Source: a virus. From it: a stretch of DNA of 64,000 nucleotides. Below the pieces are notes generated by a model that saw nothing but the letters and a program-made list of their open reading frames with translations, ran no database searches and was not told where the DNA came from. Location: positions 1 to 64,000 of the IMG/VR virus record IMGVR_UViG_3300005253_000050, one strand, 5' to 3'. A program made the position numbers and the translations under genes. Below are positions 1 through 6,554 of the stretch, one piece after another; position 1 is the stretch's first letter; each line of letters opens with the position of its first letter.

Positions 1-21
1 ACCTCGGTGCTGGCCCCCTAG
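1..21 (+). CDS. 3' end of an upstream gene (partial)
   Basis: The first seven codons read T-S-V-L-A-P-stop. The same 15 bases recur at 467-481, where they encode the C-terminus N-T-S-V-L-A-stop of the next gene. The reading frame and the repeated ending suggest that a related gene ends at the window edge. Only seven codons are visible, so this is a weak call. Confidence 0.4.
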   Translation, partial: TSVLAP

Positions 22-24
22 TGC

Positions 25-52
25 TTGACACTGTTCACAGCCCATGTATTCT
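25..52 (+). promoter_or_regulatory. Candidate sigma70-type promoter
   Basis: A perfect TTGACA (25-30) is followed after 16 bases by TATTCT (47-52, 4 of 6 consensus). It lies just after the stop codon of the upstream gene and 45 bases before the next start, as expected for the promoter of the gene at 98. Confidence 0.45.
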
Positions 53-97
53 TCTTACGGGCAATACAGCCCACAAACAGACAGACAGGAGAAAGAC

Positions 98-484
98 ATG
101 TACGCGAAATTAATAGTTTGGGAAGAGGGCGATCCGGTTCTGGCGGACGGGGGCGACGCAGAAGTGGTCCCTCGACGACACGTCATCATCGAGGGCGACC
201 GCTTCGAATACCGCAAGTATTTGGGGCCGAACCTGAAGGCGATCCTAAAGACCAATGATATAAGCGGAGAAGTCTTGGGGCATGACTACACGGCCGCGTG
301 TCATCACCATTCGAGTGAGCCGCCTCGACCCTATGAGGTGATTCACTTGACTGCGTGGAAGCTGGGCGGAGGGGATCCCAAGTACTACATCGCCCCACTG
401 CATCAACTCTACGTCATGAACGACGCCGGGAAAACCATCGATTCGATGTGTTGTTTGATTAAAAACACCTCGGTGCTGGCCTAG
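98..484 (+). CDS. Hypothetical protein, 128 aa
   Basis: The start at 98 is chosen because AGGAGAAAG lies just before it; an in-frame ATG at 44 has no ribosome site and lies in the promoter. The protein (MYAKLIVWEE...) is acidic at the N-terminus, has a YIAPLHQLYV-like hydrophobic stretch in the middle and ends in NTSVLA, matching the end of the gene cut off at the window edge. I do not recognise the family. It may be the second copy of a tandem pair. Confidence 0.7.
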   Translation: MYAKLIVWEEGDPVLADGGDAEVVPRRHVIIEGDRFEYRKYLGPNLKAILKTNDISGEVLGHDYTAACHHHSSEPPRPYEVIHLTAWKLGGGDPKYYIAPLHQLYVMNDAGKTIDSMCCLIKNTSVLA

Positions 485-502
485 TTTGAACGGAGTGCGG
501 GA

Positions 503-886
503 ATGCCGAAACCGGAAGTAGCGCGAGCCAAGGGGGTGATGTGTCGCTGCGGTGGCTTTGGATCACCTGAAATAGTAGACCCGTGCATTCGCGAATTAGT
601 GGACTGCTTGAACCGTCACGGTGTCAGAACAACGTCGAGCTGCTGCGGGCACGGAGGTTCGGGCGATGTTGTTTTGTCTCTGGATTCGATCGAGCCAAAC
701 ATTGTTGCATCTGGAGAGCAAAAGGGATGGCAACTCCGTCTGGCGCCTAAGCCAGTGGTCCTTCCCTACGACGACGAGGCCATGGCGTGGATAGACGAGT
801 ACCCGACAGGTGGTAAGGGTGCGGATGAGATGTGCCCGATCGGAGCGATTGATCGGTGTCCTACCAGAAAAGCTACTTGTCTTTAG
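503..886 (+). CDS. Phage-type CCGHG-motif protein, 127 aa
   Basis: GGAG precedes the ATG by 7 bases. The segment DPCIRELVDCLN followed by TTSSCCGHGG resembles small phage proteins in which a hydrophobic helix leads into a C-C-G-H-G metal-binding-like loop; an N-terminal MCRCGG adds further cysteines. The role is unknown. A gene at 35058 has a similar ACCGHG loop, so the element may be widespread in this genome. The last 14 bases overlap the end of a minus-strand gene. Confidence 0.75.
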   Translation: MPKPEVARAKGVMCRCGGFGSPEIVDPCIRELVDCLNRHGVRTTSSCCGHGGSGDVVLSLDSIEPNIVASGEQKGWQLRLAPKPVVLPYDDEAMAWIDEYPTGGKGADEMCPIGAIDRCPTRKATCL

Positions 887-1022
887 CCTTACACTCGTTG
901 CATTGCTCTCGTCCCTTTGGGGGGCTGCTGCCCTTCTCCCACCCCTCAGCAGGATATTTGTTTTTGTCGCAGTTGCTGTGCCAGTGGTACCGGTTGTTGT
1001 CGCTGGTTTTCCAGTAGTACAT
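873..1022 (-). CDS. Small Cys/Trp-rich protein, 49 aa
   Basis: This short minus-strand frame starts with MYYWKTSDNNRYHWHSNC and ends CNECKAKDK, so it has the pattern C...CxxC with a YHW motif seen in small phage and bacterial zinc-binding proteins. AAGGAGA lies 6 bases before the ATG. It sits downstream of the membrane protein at 1082-1309 and converges with the 503-886 gene, overlapping it by 14 bases. The function is unknown; a metal-binding miniprotein is inferred from the residues. Confidence 0.7.
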   Translation of the reverse strand: MYYWKTSDNNRYHWHSNCDKNKYPAEGWEKGSSPPKGREQCNECKAKDK

Positions 1023-1081
1023 CGCGTCTCCTTGGTTCGGGGTTGAGGGAGCACGGTATGCGGACAGGATGTGCTTGTCAA

Positions 1082-1309
1082 TCAGGACGCTGGGCGCCCC
1101 CGCCGAGGCAGCGGGCCCTGGGGGGCCGCTGCTGGCGCGCCGGCCTTCACTTCGTCCAGGTGCCGGAGGTAGCGCAGCTCCTTCAGTATCTCTTCGGAGT
1201 GCTCTTTTATTTGGCAGACCCGTACGACCATACGGAGAAATCCAAGCAGCACGATCATGAAAATGATGAAGCCGACACCGAAAACCATCAATGCCAAGGT
1301 CGCGTCCAT
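1082..1309 (-). CDS. Small membrane protein with cytoplasmic tail, 75 aa
   Basis: Residues 5-28 form one long hydrophobic segment (MVFGVGFIIFMIVLLGFL), followed by a charged helix (EHSEEILKELRYLRHLDEVK) and a Pro/Ala tail. GGAGGA lies before the ATG on the minus strand. It belongs to the minus-strand operon with the lipoprotein upstream. One membrane span plus an amphipathic helix would fit a holin accessory or membrane anchor, but no family is recognised. Confidence 0.65.
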   Translation of the reverse strand: MDATLALMVFGVGFIIFMIVLLGFLRMVVRVCQIKEHSEEILKELRYLRHLDEVKAGAPAAAPQGPLPRRGRPAS

Positions 1310-1352
1310 GCCGTTCCTCCGTTAGTGCTGAGCAGCGTTATACGAGAAGAGG

Positions 1353-1622
1353 TCACTCACCAAGACACGCGTCGAACGAAGCTGCACGCTCGATTAGCTC
1401 ATCGATGGCATCCGCAATCTCCGTTGCATCAGATGCCTCTTCCAGCCACCCCACTCCACCAGAAAGAGAAATTCCAGCCTTGGTGCATGGGTTCGGCAAC
1501 TCACTGCACACTACGGCGTCTGGCTGAATGCACACTACAGCGGCGTCTGTTTTGTCACCGTAGGGCCCACCCATACACCCCCCCATCATCACCAAACACA
1601 TCGCAATAAAAAGTCCCCTCAT
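1353..1622 (-). CDS. Small lipoprotein, 89 aa
   Basis: The N-terminus MRGLFIAMCLVMMGGC is a lipoprotein signal with the lipobox M-G-G-C, so the mature protein should be lipid-anchored at Cys16. The rest contains cysteines and an acidic helix (EEASDATEIADAIDELIERA). GGAGGG stands before the start at 1622; a longer in-frame extension upstream is rejected because it removes the signal peptide. A prophage-encoded envelope lipoprotein of this size could be a superinfection-exclusion or host-conversion factor; that is inference. Confidence 0.7.
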   Translation of the reverse strand: MRGLFIAMCLVMMGGCMGGPYGDKTDAAVVCIQPDAVVCSELPNPCTKAGISLSGGVGWLEEASDATEIADAIDELIERAASFDACLGE

Positions 1623-1678
1623 GACAACCCTCCAGCCCCAAAAGAAAAGGGGCGATCGGCACGGGTTGTCAGTAGCCT

Positions 1679-1700
1679 CACGCCCCTCCGCTAGGGCGTG
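1679..1700. other. 7-bp inverted repeat (hairpin)
   Basis: CACGCCC (1679-1685) and GGGCGTG (1694-1700) form a perfect stem with an 8-base loop. It lies in the leader of the minus-strand lipoprotein gene, between its candidate promoter and ribosome site. No T-run follows, so a regulatory hairpin is more likely than a terminator. Confidence 0.4.
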
Positions 1701-1815
1701 ATGGGAACTACCCAACACGATAACGGTGAGCTCTAACAACCCTGATTTTTTTGCCACAGGTTGCTGCCTCGGGGTAGTTAGTCCGTCGTCAGCAGCAACA
1801 CCTATGGCCACGGCC

Positions 1816-1844
1816 AGAATATCTGACCGCCCCTCAGCACGCAA
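1816..1844 (-). promoter_or_regulatory. Candidate minus-strand promoter
   Basis: On the minus strand TTGCGT and TATTCT are separated by 17 bases. Transcription would start near 1809 and give the lipoprotein gene a leader of roughly 190 bases that contains the 1679-1700 hairpin. No convincing gene is visible in this leader. Confidence 0.35.
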
Positions 1845-1914
1845 CGATTTTTGGACCCCAATCCCCAGGAGCCCTGGATATAGTATGCCTGCGCACGATT
1901 GGGTATCCGTGAAA

Positions 1915-2055
1915 CTACGCATTGGATTTTGTGACTTTGGGGGCGGGGTGTTTTTCACGGCGCCGGTATCCCGTGCTGTGCCCGTAGTGATATGCCACCA
2001 GCACCGCCAGGGGCAGTATCACGAGCATCGACCAAAATAGATGTGAGTAGGTCAA
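1915..2055 (-). CDS. Single-span membrane peptide, 46 aa
   Basis: TTG is taken as the start because AGGAGA lies 6 bases before it and it overlaps the stop codon of the upstream RHH gene as TTGA, the coupling pattern used throughout this genome. Residues 9-25 (SMLVILPLAVLVAYHYG) form one membrane segment followed by a basic tail (RRREK). Function unknown. Confidence 0.55.
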   Translation of the reverse strand: MTYSHLFWSMLVILPLAVLVAYHYGHSTGYRRREKHPAPKVTKSNA

Positions 2056-2225
2056 CTGGCTTCTCCTGTTCCCGCCACCGCGTCCAGGACGTCGCGCACC
2101 CACGGTGTCAGCATTCTTCCTGACCGCCTAGCTGCGGCCTTATAGGCCTCGAACTGTTCGGGCGTAACCCGCACTCGCAGGCGCTTCGTGCGGGCTCCTG
2201 GTTTTCTGTATCCGACGTGCGTCAT
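2052..2225 (-). CDS. RHH-type DNA-binding protein, 57 aa
   Basis: The core KRLRVRVTPEQFEAYKAAAR followed by TPWVRDVLD has the strand-helix-helix arrangement of ribbon-helix-helix regulators (CopG/MobC-like). The start at 2225 is chosen because it lies five bases after a -10 element, so the mRNA is probably leaderless; an upstream ATG at 2243 would lie inside the promoter. It heads a minus-strand operon with a membrane peptide and is divergent from a transposase gene that has a near-identical promoter, so it could regulate both. Confidence 0.65.
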   Translation of the reverse strand: MTHVGYRKPGARTKRLRVRVTPEQFEAYKAAARRSGRMLTPWVRDVLDAVAGTGEAS

Positions 2226-2230
2226 ACTGC

Positions 2231-2259
2231 TTTGTAACACCATAGCACGGATGTGTCAA
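2231..2259 (-). promoter_or_regulatory. Promoter of the RHH gene, leaderless
   Basis: Minus-strand TTGACA and TACAAA are spaced by 17 bases, and the ATG at 2225 begins five bases after the -10. The spacer CATCCGTGCTATGGTGT is nearly the same as that of the opposing promoter at 2293-2321. Confidence 0.6.
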
Positions 2260-2292
2260 GCAGCCTTTCACAGAAAAACAAGGTGTTGCCGG

Positions 2293-2321
2293 TTGACACT
2301 TGCGTGCTTTGGTGGTACAAA
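2293..2321 (+). promoter_or_regulatory. Promoter of the transposase gene
   Basis: TTGACA (2293-2298) and TACAAA (2316-2321) with a 17-base spacer. The 29-base element is an imperfect inverted copy of the RHH promoter at 2231-2259, so the two divergent genes probably share a regulator. Unlike the RHH gene, this transcript has a leader with an AAGGAGGG ribosome site. Confidence 0.6.
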
Positions 2322-2354
2322 ACATATACAGGGGGAAAAAAGGAGGGCGGGAAG

Positions 2355-3170
2355 ATGGCTAACGTGGTGAAATTGAATACGAAAACAACAATCGTTCACA
2401 TGCTGGTCGAGGGGACATCGCTACGCAGCGCGTCGAGGCTGACGGGCGTTCACCGGGACACGATAGGGCGGTTGTTGCTCCGGGTGGGCGCGCACTGTCA
2501 GCGGTTGCTAGACACGTACTGTCAAGGCGTGCGGGCGAAGATAATCGAGTGCGATGAGTACTGGACGTTCATCAAAAAAAAGCAACAGCGGCTGACCGAG
2601 TCCGAGAGGCTCCTTGGCCTCTTCGGCGACTGGTGGGTCTACACGGCCCTGGACTGCAAATCGAGGCTGGTGATTTGCCACCTGGTGGGCCGTAGGGACG
2701 CGGCGACGGCGCGGGCCTTCATGGCCGATCTGAGAGCTCGCACGGTGGGCCGGCCGGAGCTGTACACCGATGGCCTCGAGGCCTACGTGGGGGCCGTTGA
2801 GGATGCTTTTGGGACCGACCTCAAGTGCCATGCGCAGCTGGTCAAAACCATGAGCGGGCATCGGCTCAAGAGCTTAGAGACGAGGGTCATCAGCGGCGCC
2901 CCGACGAGGGGCATCACGACGAGCTACGTGGAGAGGCACAACCTCACCGCCAGAACCAACTGCAAGCGGTTTGCGCGCAAAACTAACGCCCACTCAAAGA
3001 GACTCAAATTCTTGCAAGCGGCGACGGCCCTGCACTACGCTTGGTATAATTTCGTGCGCATCCACACTACGCTCGAAATCACCCCGGCGATGGCCGCAGG
3101 CATCACCACCGAGGTCTGGGACCTGGAGGAACTGCTGGCAGGCGAGGGGCCAGCGAGGAAAGCGGCATAG
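2355..3170 (+). CDS. IS1-family-like DDE transposase, 271 aa
   Basis: Start at 2355 follows AAGGAGGG. An N-terminal HTH (SLRSASRLTGVHRDTIGRLL) leads into a DDE core: the first acidic residue in IECDEYW, a second in LYTDGLEAY, and the conserved ISTSYVERHNLT-like block (here ITTSYVERHNLT) with IHTTLEITPAMAAG at the end. This order is typical of IS1-like transposases found as single-frame genes in many bacteria and phages. The length is close to full for that family. No obvious terminal inverted repeats or target duplication were found around it, so it may be a domesticated or immobile copy. Confidence 0.85.
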   Translation: MANVVKLNTKTTIVHMLVEGTSLRSASRLTGVHRDTIGRLLLRVGAHCQRLLDTYCQGVRAKIIECDEYWTFIKKKQQRLTESERLLGLFGDWWVYTALDCKSRLVICHLVGRRDAATARAFMADLRARTVGRPELYTDGLEAYVGAVEDAFGTDLKCHAQLVKTMSGHRLKSLETRVISGAPTRGITTSYVERHNLTARTNCKRFARKTNAHSKRLKFLQAATALHYAWYNFVRIHTTLEITPAMAAGITTEVWDLEELLAGEGPARKAA

Positions 3171-3176
3171 GAAACG

Positions 3177-3201
3177 CCCGGCCAGGCATCCCCTGGCCGG
3201 G
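3177..3201. terminator. Strong hairpin after the transposase gene
   Basis: CCCGGCCAGG (3177-3186) and CCTGGCCGGG (3192-3201) form a perfect 10-bp stem with a 5-base loop, six bases after the transposase stop codon. There is no U-tract, so termination would be Rho-assisted or the hairpin may stabilise the 3' end. Confidence 0.45.
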
Positions 3202-3378
3202 CTCATGGTTACTGAGTTGATACCTCGATAGCGACCATAAAGTCACCCATCCGAACGACTATCTGAATCAGCCGGTGGACGCGTCTTACTGCAATTTCAA
3301 ACTGCATTACGTCATCCTCTTGGACGCACGGGTAACGTCGTTTTTTTCAACGTGTCCCCTTGCGTCTAGCTGTAGAAT

Positions 3379-3478
3379 GCGCATGTTAAAGGCTGCCAGC
3401 CTTCTGCATGGCGCGGGTATAGAGCCGACGCACGCGGTCTTCACAACAACACGTAGCGTCGGCTCTGTCTTTTTTGGG
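3379..3478 (+). ncRNA. Candidate small RNA of about 95 nt
   Basis: A -10-like TAGAAT (3373-3378) precedes a short hairpin AAGGCT-GCC-AGCCTT, a single-stranded linker and a strong intrinsic terminator at 3421-3476. No good -35 is present at the usual distance, so the promoter is uncertain. The hairpin-linker-terminator layout is that of many bacterial and phage small RNAs. Confidence 0.35.
3421..3476 (+). terminator. Intrinsic terminator
   Basis: AGAGCCGACGC (3421-3431) pairs perfectly with GCGTCGGCTCT (3456-3466) and is followed by GTCTTTTTTGGG. The U-run on the plus strand sets the orientation. It ends the candidate small RNA or any read-through from the transposase gene. Confidence 0.75.
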
Positions 3479-4042
3479 ATTTTGATCGGCTGCTACCTCC
3501 TTGTTCGTCGGCCCACGTCTTGACGTCGGTTTGCGGGTGGTTACGTTAGCTGTACGTAGATCAGCATGGCGTAACCGACGCCAACCCGCCGCCGGGGCTC
3601 GAAAGGGCTCCGGCGGTGTTCTTCCCCCCTGCAAATCTGGTTTTTGAATGTGGTTGGACGCCTCGCTCGGGGCGCCTGGCCTAGTGTCCGACTCGCTGAT
3701 CGGGCTGGCCTTTAAGGCTCCGCTGGACGGGCCAGCGGGCAGAGGGCTTTCGCCCTGTCCTAATAAATAAGTCCGCCCGTGCCACCTGGCAACCAGCTCT
3801 TCGAAGAAAACACTATTAATTTGGATCATTTACAGCAGTGACCCGCCCGGCGCCCTCTCTCCTTGCACCTCCTCGCCCACCTCGGCTAAGCTATCCAAGC
3901 CGACCAGTGAGCCGTAGACGACGGGCCTGGCCATGCCCCGCGCGTTGCAAGCTGCCAGCCACCACTCAAAGCAAACTAGGCCAGCACCGCATGTTGTGGT
4001 ACGCTGGGGCCCTCGTTTGTTTCACCATCACAAGGAGACACG

Positions 4043-4597
4043 ATGCTTAAACTTCGATTGGCGGCCATCATGGCTGTCGCGCTCTGCATGTCCTGCGGAG
4101 CAACCCCATGGAAGCGGCTCGCCACCGGGTACAACATCGTGAGCCTGACCAAGACACTCGGCGAAAAGTTCGATGGGGCGGTCAAGAACTTCCTCACCGT
4201 CAAGCGCGCCGAGTGCAAGGCAAAGCACGCGATCAAGACCCCGGAGTTCGACAAGTGCGTGCTCCCGGCCGTGAGACTCTCCCGGGCGTGGACCGGAGAG
4301 AGGGCTGGCAAAAAGACAGGCAAGGGCGCGCTGTCCGTTCTCCAGGCCGCACAGAAGACCACCAAGCTCGCGCTCAACGGCGCCTACGACTACGTCAAGA
4401 GCAACGAGCAAGCGTGCAGTGGCGACAGCCCACCGAAGGACTGCCACGGCGATTGGAGTGTGACTCTCAAGCCCGGCGCGTGTGCGCTGTGGACCGTGGT
4501 CGACCTGGGCGTGAAGCTCGGCGCATTCGACGCAACCAACGACCCAACTTACAAACTGGTGGCCGCGTCTGTGGACGTGTTCGCCTGCGGGGGATAG
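4043..4597 (+). CDS. Phage lipoprotein, 184 aa
   Basis: AAGGAGACACG precedes the ATG. The N-terminus MLKLRLAAIMAVALCMSC is a lipoprotein signal ending in a cysteine lipobox (C-M-S-C). The mature part is basic with several cysteines (AECKAKHAIKTPEFDKC, ACSGDSPPKDC) that could form disulfides in the periplasm. The next gene starts two bases after the stop, so the two are co-translated. Function unknown; an envelope-associated role (exclusion or lysis) is inferred from location signals only. Confidence 0.75.
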   Translation: MLKLRLAAIMAVALCMSCGATPWKRLATGYNIVSLTKTLGEKFDGAVKNFLTVKRAECKAKHAIKTPEFDKCVLPAVRLSRAWTGERAGKKTGKGALSVLQAAQKTTKLALNGAYDYVKSNEQACSGDSPPKDCHGDWSVTLKPGACALWTVVDLGVKLGAFDATNDPTYKLVAASVDVFACGG

Positions 4598-4599
4598 CC

Positions 4600-4827
4600 A
4601 TGCCAATCGCAGCAGCAGCAGTCGCAGGACTCGTGATCGAGATTCTCATGAAGGCCTTTCCGCCCGTCTACAAATTCATCAAGGCGGAACTCGACGGCGG
4701 CGCGGACGCCCAGAAGCTCCGGGACACGCCGGTCAACTTCAGCATCTCCTTCGGGGGAGGCGAGGGGGACGCGGTGAAGATCCAGCGCGCCGTCGAAGAC
4801 GAGATGCTCGACCCCGACCAGGACTAA
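4600..4827 (+). CDS. Small hydrophobic-headed protein, 75 aa
   Basis: Starts two bases after the lipoprotein gene. The first 17 residues (MPIAAAAVAGLVIEILM) are hydrophobic, followed by an acidic tail ending MLDPDQD. It could be a short membrane-associated partner of the lipoprotein. No family is recognised. Confidence 0.6.
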   Translation: MPIAAAAVAGLVIEILMKAFPPVYKFIKAELDGGADAQKLRDTPVNFSISFGGGEGDAVKIQRAVEDEMLDPDQD

Positions 4828-4830
4828 AAC

Positions 4831-4867
4831 ACCACCAGCAAAAATCGGCCAGGGGTGGTTTCTTTCG
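4831..4867 (+). terminator. Possible intrinsic terminator
   Basis: ACCACC (4831-4836) pairs with GGTGGT (4854-4859) and is followed by the T-rich run TTCTTTCGTTT. The stem is short and the loop long, so the call is tentative, but it fits between an operon end and a new promoter. Confidence 0.4.
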
Positions 4868-4868
4868 T

Positions 4869-4897
4869 TTGACTCTTGCCGGGAACGTGGTTAGAAT
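4869..4897 (+). promoter_or_regulatory. Promoter of the recombination/replication operon
   Basis: TTGACT (4869-4874) and TAGAAT (4892-4897) are spaced by 17 bases, each 5 of 6 to consensus. The next start (4923) has AGGAGG at 4911-4916. A long co-directional gene run with 1-8 base overlaps follows. Confidence 0.65.
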
Positions 4898-4922
4898 CCA
4901 GGTTCCCAACAGGAGGCAACCA

Positions 4923-5219
4923 ATGGAATCCCAGACATCTGCGTTCGACGACTTCGTTTCTCTGGCCCAAAAGGCGGCCGAGAAACAGCCCACGGTCCTT
5001 CGCGAAAACTACAAGACGGCGGTCGACCGCCTGCTCACCGAAAAACCCAACATCACCGAAGCCGATCTCCTTCGTGGTGTGCTGCGCGCCCTCGGCGTAG
5101 AGAGCGAAGGTGCTGACGCAATGCCAGACGACGAGTTAATCCGAGTCGTTTTGGCTGGGCGCACGGTGCTTCGGCTCCACCGCAAGCACAAGAAAGACCA
5201 GGAGGACGCCAATGTTTAA
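4923..5219 (+). CDS. Small helical protein, 98 aa
   Basis: ATG at 4923 lies 6 bases after AGGAGG; upstream in-frame TTG codons lie in the promoter. The sequence is helical and charged, with a C-terminal basic stretch (LRLHRKHKKDQ). It is the first gene of the operon leading to RecE/RecT and overlaps the next gene by 8 bases. Function unknown; its position suggests an early role. Confidence 0.65.
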   Translation: MESQTSAFDDFVSLAQKAAEKQPTVLRENYKTAVDRLLTEKPNITEADLLRGVLRALGVESEGADAMPDDELIRVVLAGRTVLRLHRKHKKDQEDANV

Positions 5220-6330
5220 AGACCTTCAAAAAGCAATGGCGGACGCCAAGCTCCTCGGCGCGCTGGTGACCTGGGACCTCCACACGAGCGGCACCCTGCT
5301 CACCCGCTCCGCGCTCCGCGACGCGGCGGAGGAGCACGGCGTCCCGCTCGAGATCGAGGACCCGCGCCCGGAGGGCGTCTTCAAAAAGATCATGTCGGGG
5401 GTGCGCACGATCCAGAAGCCGCTGATCAGCCGCATCGTTCGGGAGGATGACGGCGTTATCGTCTGGGCGATTGTGGACACGTCGCTCGAGGGAGACGAGA
5501 AGATCGGCGACGAAGTGGGGAAGATGGTCAACCGCGCCGCCTTCCGCAAGGTCTCCGTGGCCGGGCAGCCGCTCTTTACCTTCCAGTTGGAAGACGATGT
5601 CGCGCTGGCCTGCACCGACAAGTTCGAATACCAGATGAACTACCTCGGGAACGACGACGTGCGAACAGCCCTCGGCGCAACGCTCCGCCTCTGGGGCGCC
5701 ATCCGAATCCACGCGCGGATGCATTTCATCGGTCGGAGCCAGGTGGAAAACGCCCAGCGAATGCAGCTCGCGCTGCAGCAGGTCGGCACCAGATTCTGGT
5801 TGATCCCGATCCCCGACCTGATGGACTCCACGGCGAGCATCGCCCACCATGCCCATGAGAGGTTCGCCCAGGAGCTGAAGGACCTGCGTAAGGAAGTGGA
5901 CCTGTGGGTGGGCGGAGAGCGCGCCCCGAGGACAACGACCCTGAAGGCCCGCCTCAAGTCCTACGAGCAGCTCCGGGGCGAGATCGACATCATCACGCAG
6001 GAGATGCATCTCGAGGCGGATGACCTGCTGGACGAGCTCGCCGGCCTGACCGCCGGTGTGGCGAAGCTGCTCGACCCTCCCAAGCCGAAGACCGACGCCG
6101 TCGAGGAGGAGGCACCCAAGCAGGAGGACGAAGAGGCCGCGACCGAGCCCGCCCCGGCGGCAGACCCGACGCCCCCGAGCCGCCCGGCAGGCCCGCCCAG
6201 CAAGGCCCTGGGCGCCCTCACCGTTCCTGAGCTGCGGGTGATGGCGCGCAACCTGAAGATCGTCCCGTTGCCCGGGACCAAGAAAAGGCTGGTGGCCGCC
6301 ATCCGGGCCAAGCGTGAGGATCCGGCATGA
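5212..6330 (+). CDS. DUF6744-like phage protein with SAP-type C-terminus, 372 aa
   Basis: The N-terminal 215 residues (ALVTWDLHTSGTLLTRSALR..., ending RFWLIPIPDLMD) resemble phage proteins that precede recombination genes, often annotated DUF6744; this match is from memory and not tested. A helical region (220-290) and an acidic Pro/Ala-rich linker (295-330) lead to a C-terminal SAP-like helix-hinge-helix (LTVPELRVMARNLKIVP..GTKKRLVAAI), a DNA-binding fold. A DNA-associated early protein is therefore likely. Confidence 0.6.
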   Translation: MFKDLQKAMADAKLLGALVTWDLHTSGTLLTRSALRDAAEEHGVPLEIEDPRPEGVFKKIMSGVRTIQKPLISRIVREDDGVIVWAIVDTSLEGDEKIGDEVGKMVNRAAFRKVSVAGQPLFTFQLEDDVALACTDKFEYQMNYLGNDDVRTALGATLRLWGAIRIHARMHFIGRSQVENAQRMQLALQQVGTRFWLIPIPDLMDSTASIAHHAHERFAQELKDLRKEVDLWVGGERAPRTTTLKARLKSYEQLRGEIDIITQEMHLEADDLLDELAGLTAGVAKLLDPPKPKTDAVEEEAPKQEDEEAATEPAPAADPTPPSRPAGPPSKALGALTVPELRVMARNLKIVPLPGTKKRLVAAIRAKREDPA

Positions 6331-6554
6331 CGACGCAGCGCACCCCAGACTCAGCCACAGGCAAGGTCATCCGCCGCAACATCGACACCATTCTGGCTGC
6401 CAAGGAAATGATGCCCAAGGAGCTTTACAGTGCGCTCGGCATGGCGGCCAGTTCCTACTCACTCATGTTCAAGAACGCGGGCGGCCCGAAAACTCGCGCG
6501 CTCATGCGAATCGCCAAGGCCCTGGGAGTGAGCATCGCGGAGCTCACGAAGTGA
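6327..6554 (+). CDS. HTH (XRE/Cro-like) DNA-binding protein, 75 aa
   Basis: ATG overlaps the previous stop by four bases. The segment MMPKELYSALGMAASSYSLM followed by RIAKALGVSIAEL has the helix-turn-helix and final hydrophobic helix of small Cro/C1-type regulators. Its position immediately before the nuclease gene suggests control of, or coupling to, the recombination module. Confidence 0.65.
   Translation: MTTQRTPDSATGKVIRRNIDTILAAKEMMPKELYSALGMAASSYSLMFKNAGGPKTRALMRIAKALGVSIAELTK

Larger units (their letters stand above)
3202..4042. other. About 840 bp without a convincing gene; hairpin-rich
   Basis: No frame here has a ribosome site plus protein-like composition; the longest minus-strand frame (3386-3829) is low-complexity. 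The DNA instead holds many inverted repeats: AAGGCT/AGCCTT (3389-3403), the 11-bp terminator stem at 3421-3466, GGTTACG/CGTAACC (3538-3576), CGCTGG/CCAGCG (3721-3737) and AGGGC/GCCCT near 3742-3755. This looks like one or more structured RNAs. No match to a named RNA family is claimed. Confidence 0.5.

Noticed and set aside
917-1609. 230-codon plus-strand frame
   Set aside because: It is opposite three minus-strand genes with signal peptide, membrane segment or strong ribosome sites; its own product is low complexity.
1623-1958. Longer start for the minus-strand lipoprotein
   Set aside because: It would remove the signal peptide from the N-terminus and has no ribosome site.
2200-3300. Complete insertion sequence with defined ends
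   Set aside because: Apart from the promoter-like inverted pair on the left, no matching right-end inverted repeat or target duplication was found.
3386-3829. 147-codon minus-strand frame in the intergenic region
   Set aside because: No ribosome site, low-complexity composition and overlap with a clear terminator hairpin; kept only as a possible alternative to a structured RNA.
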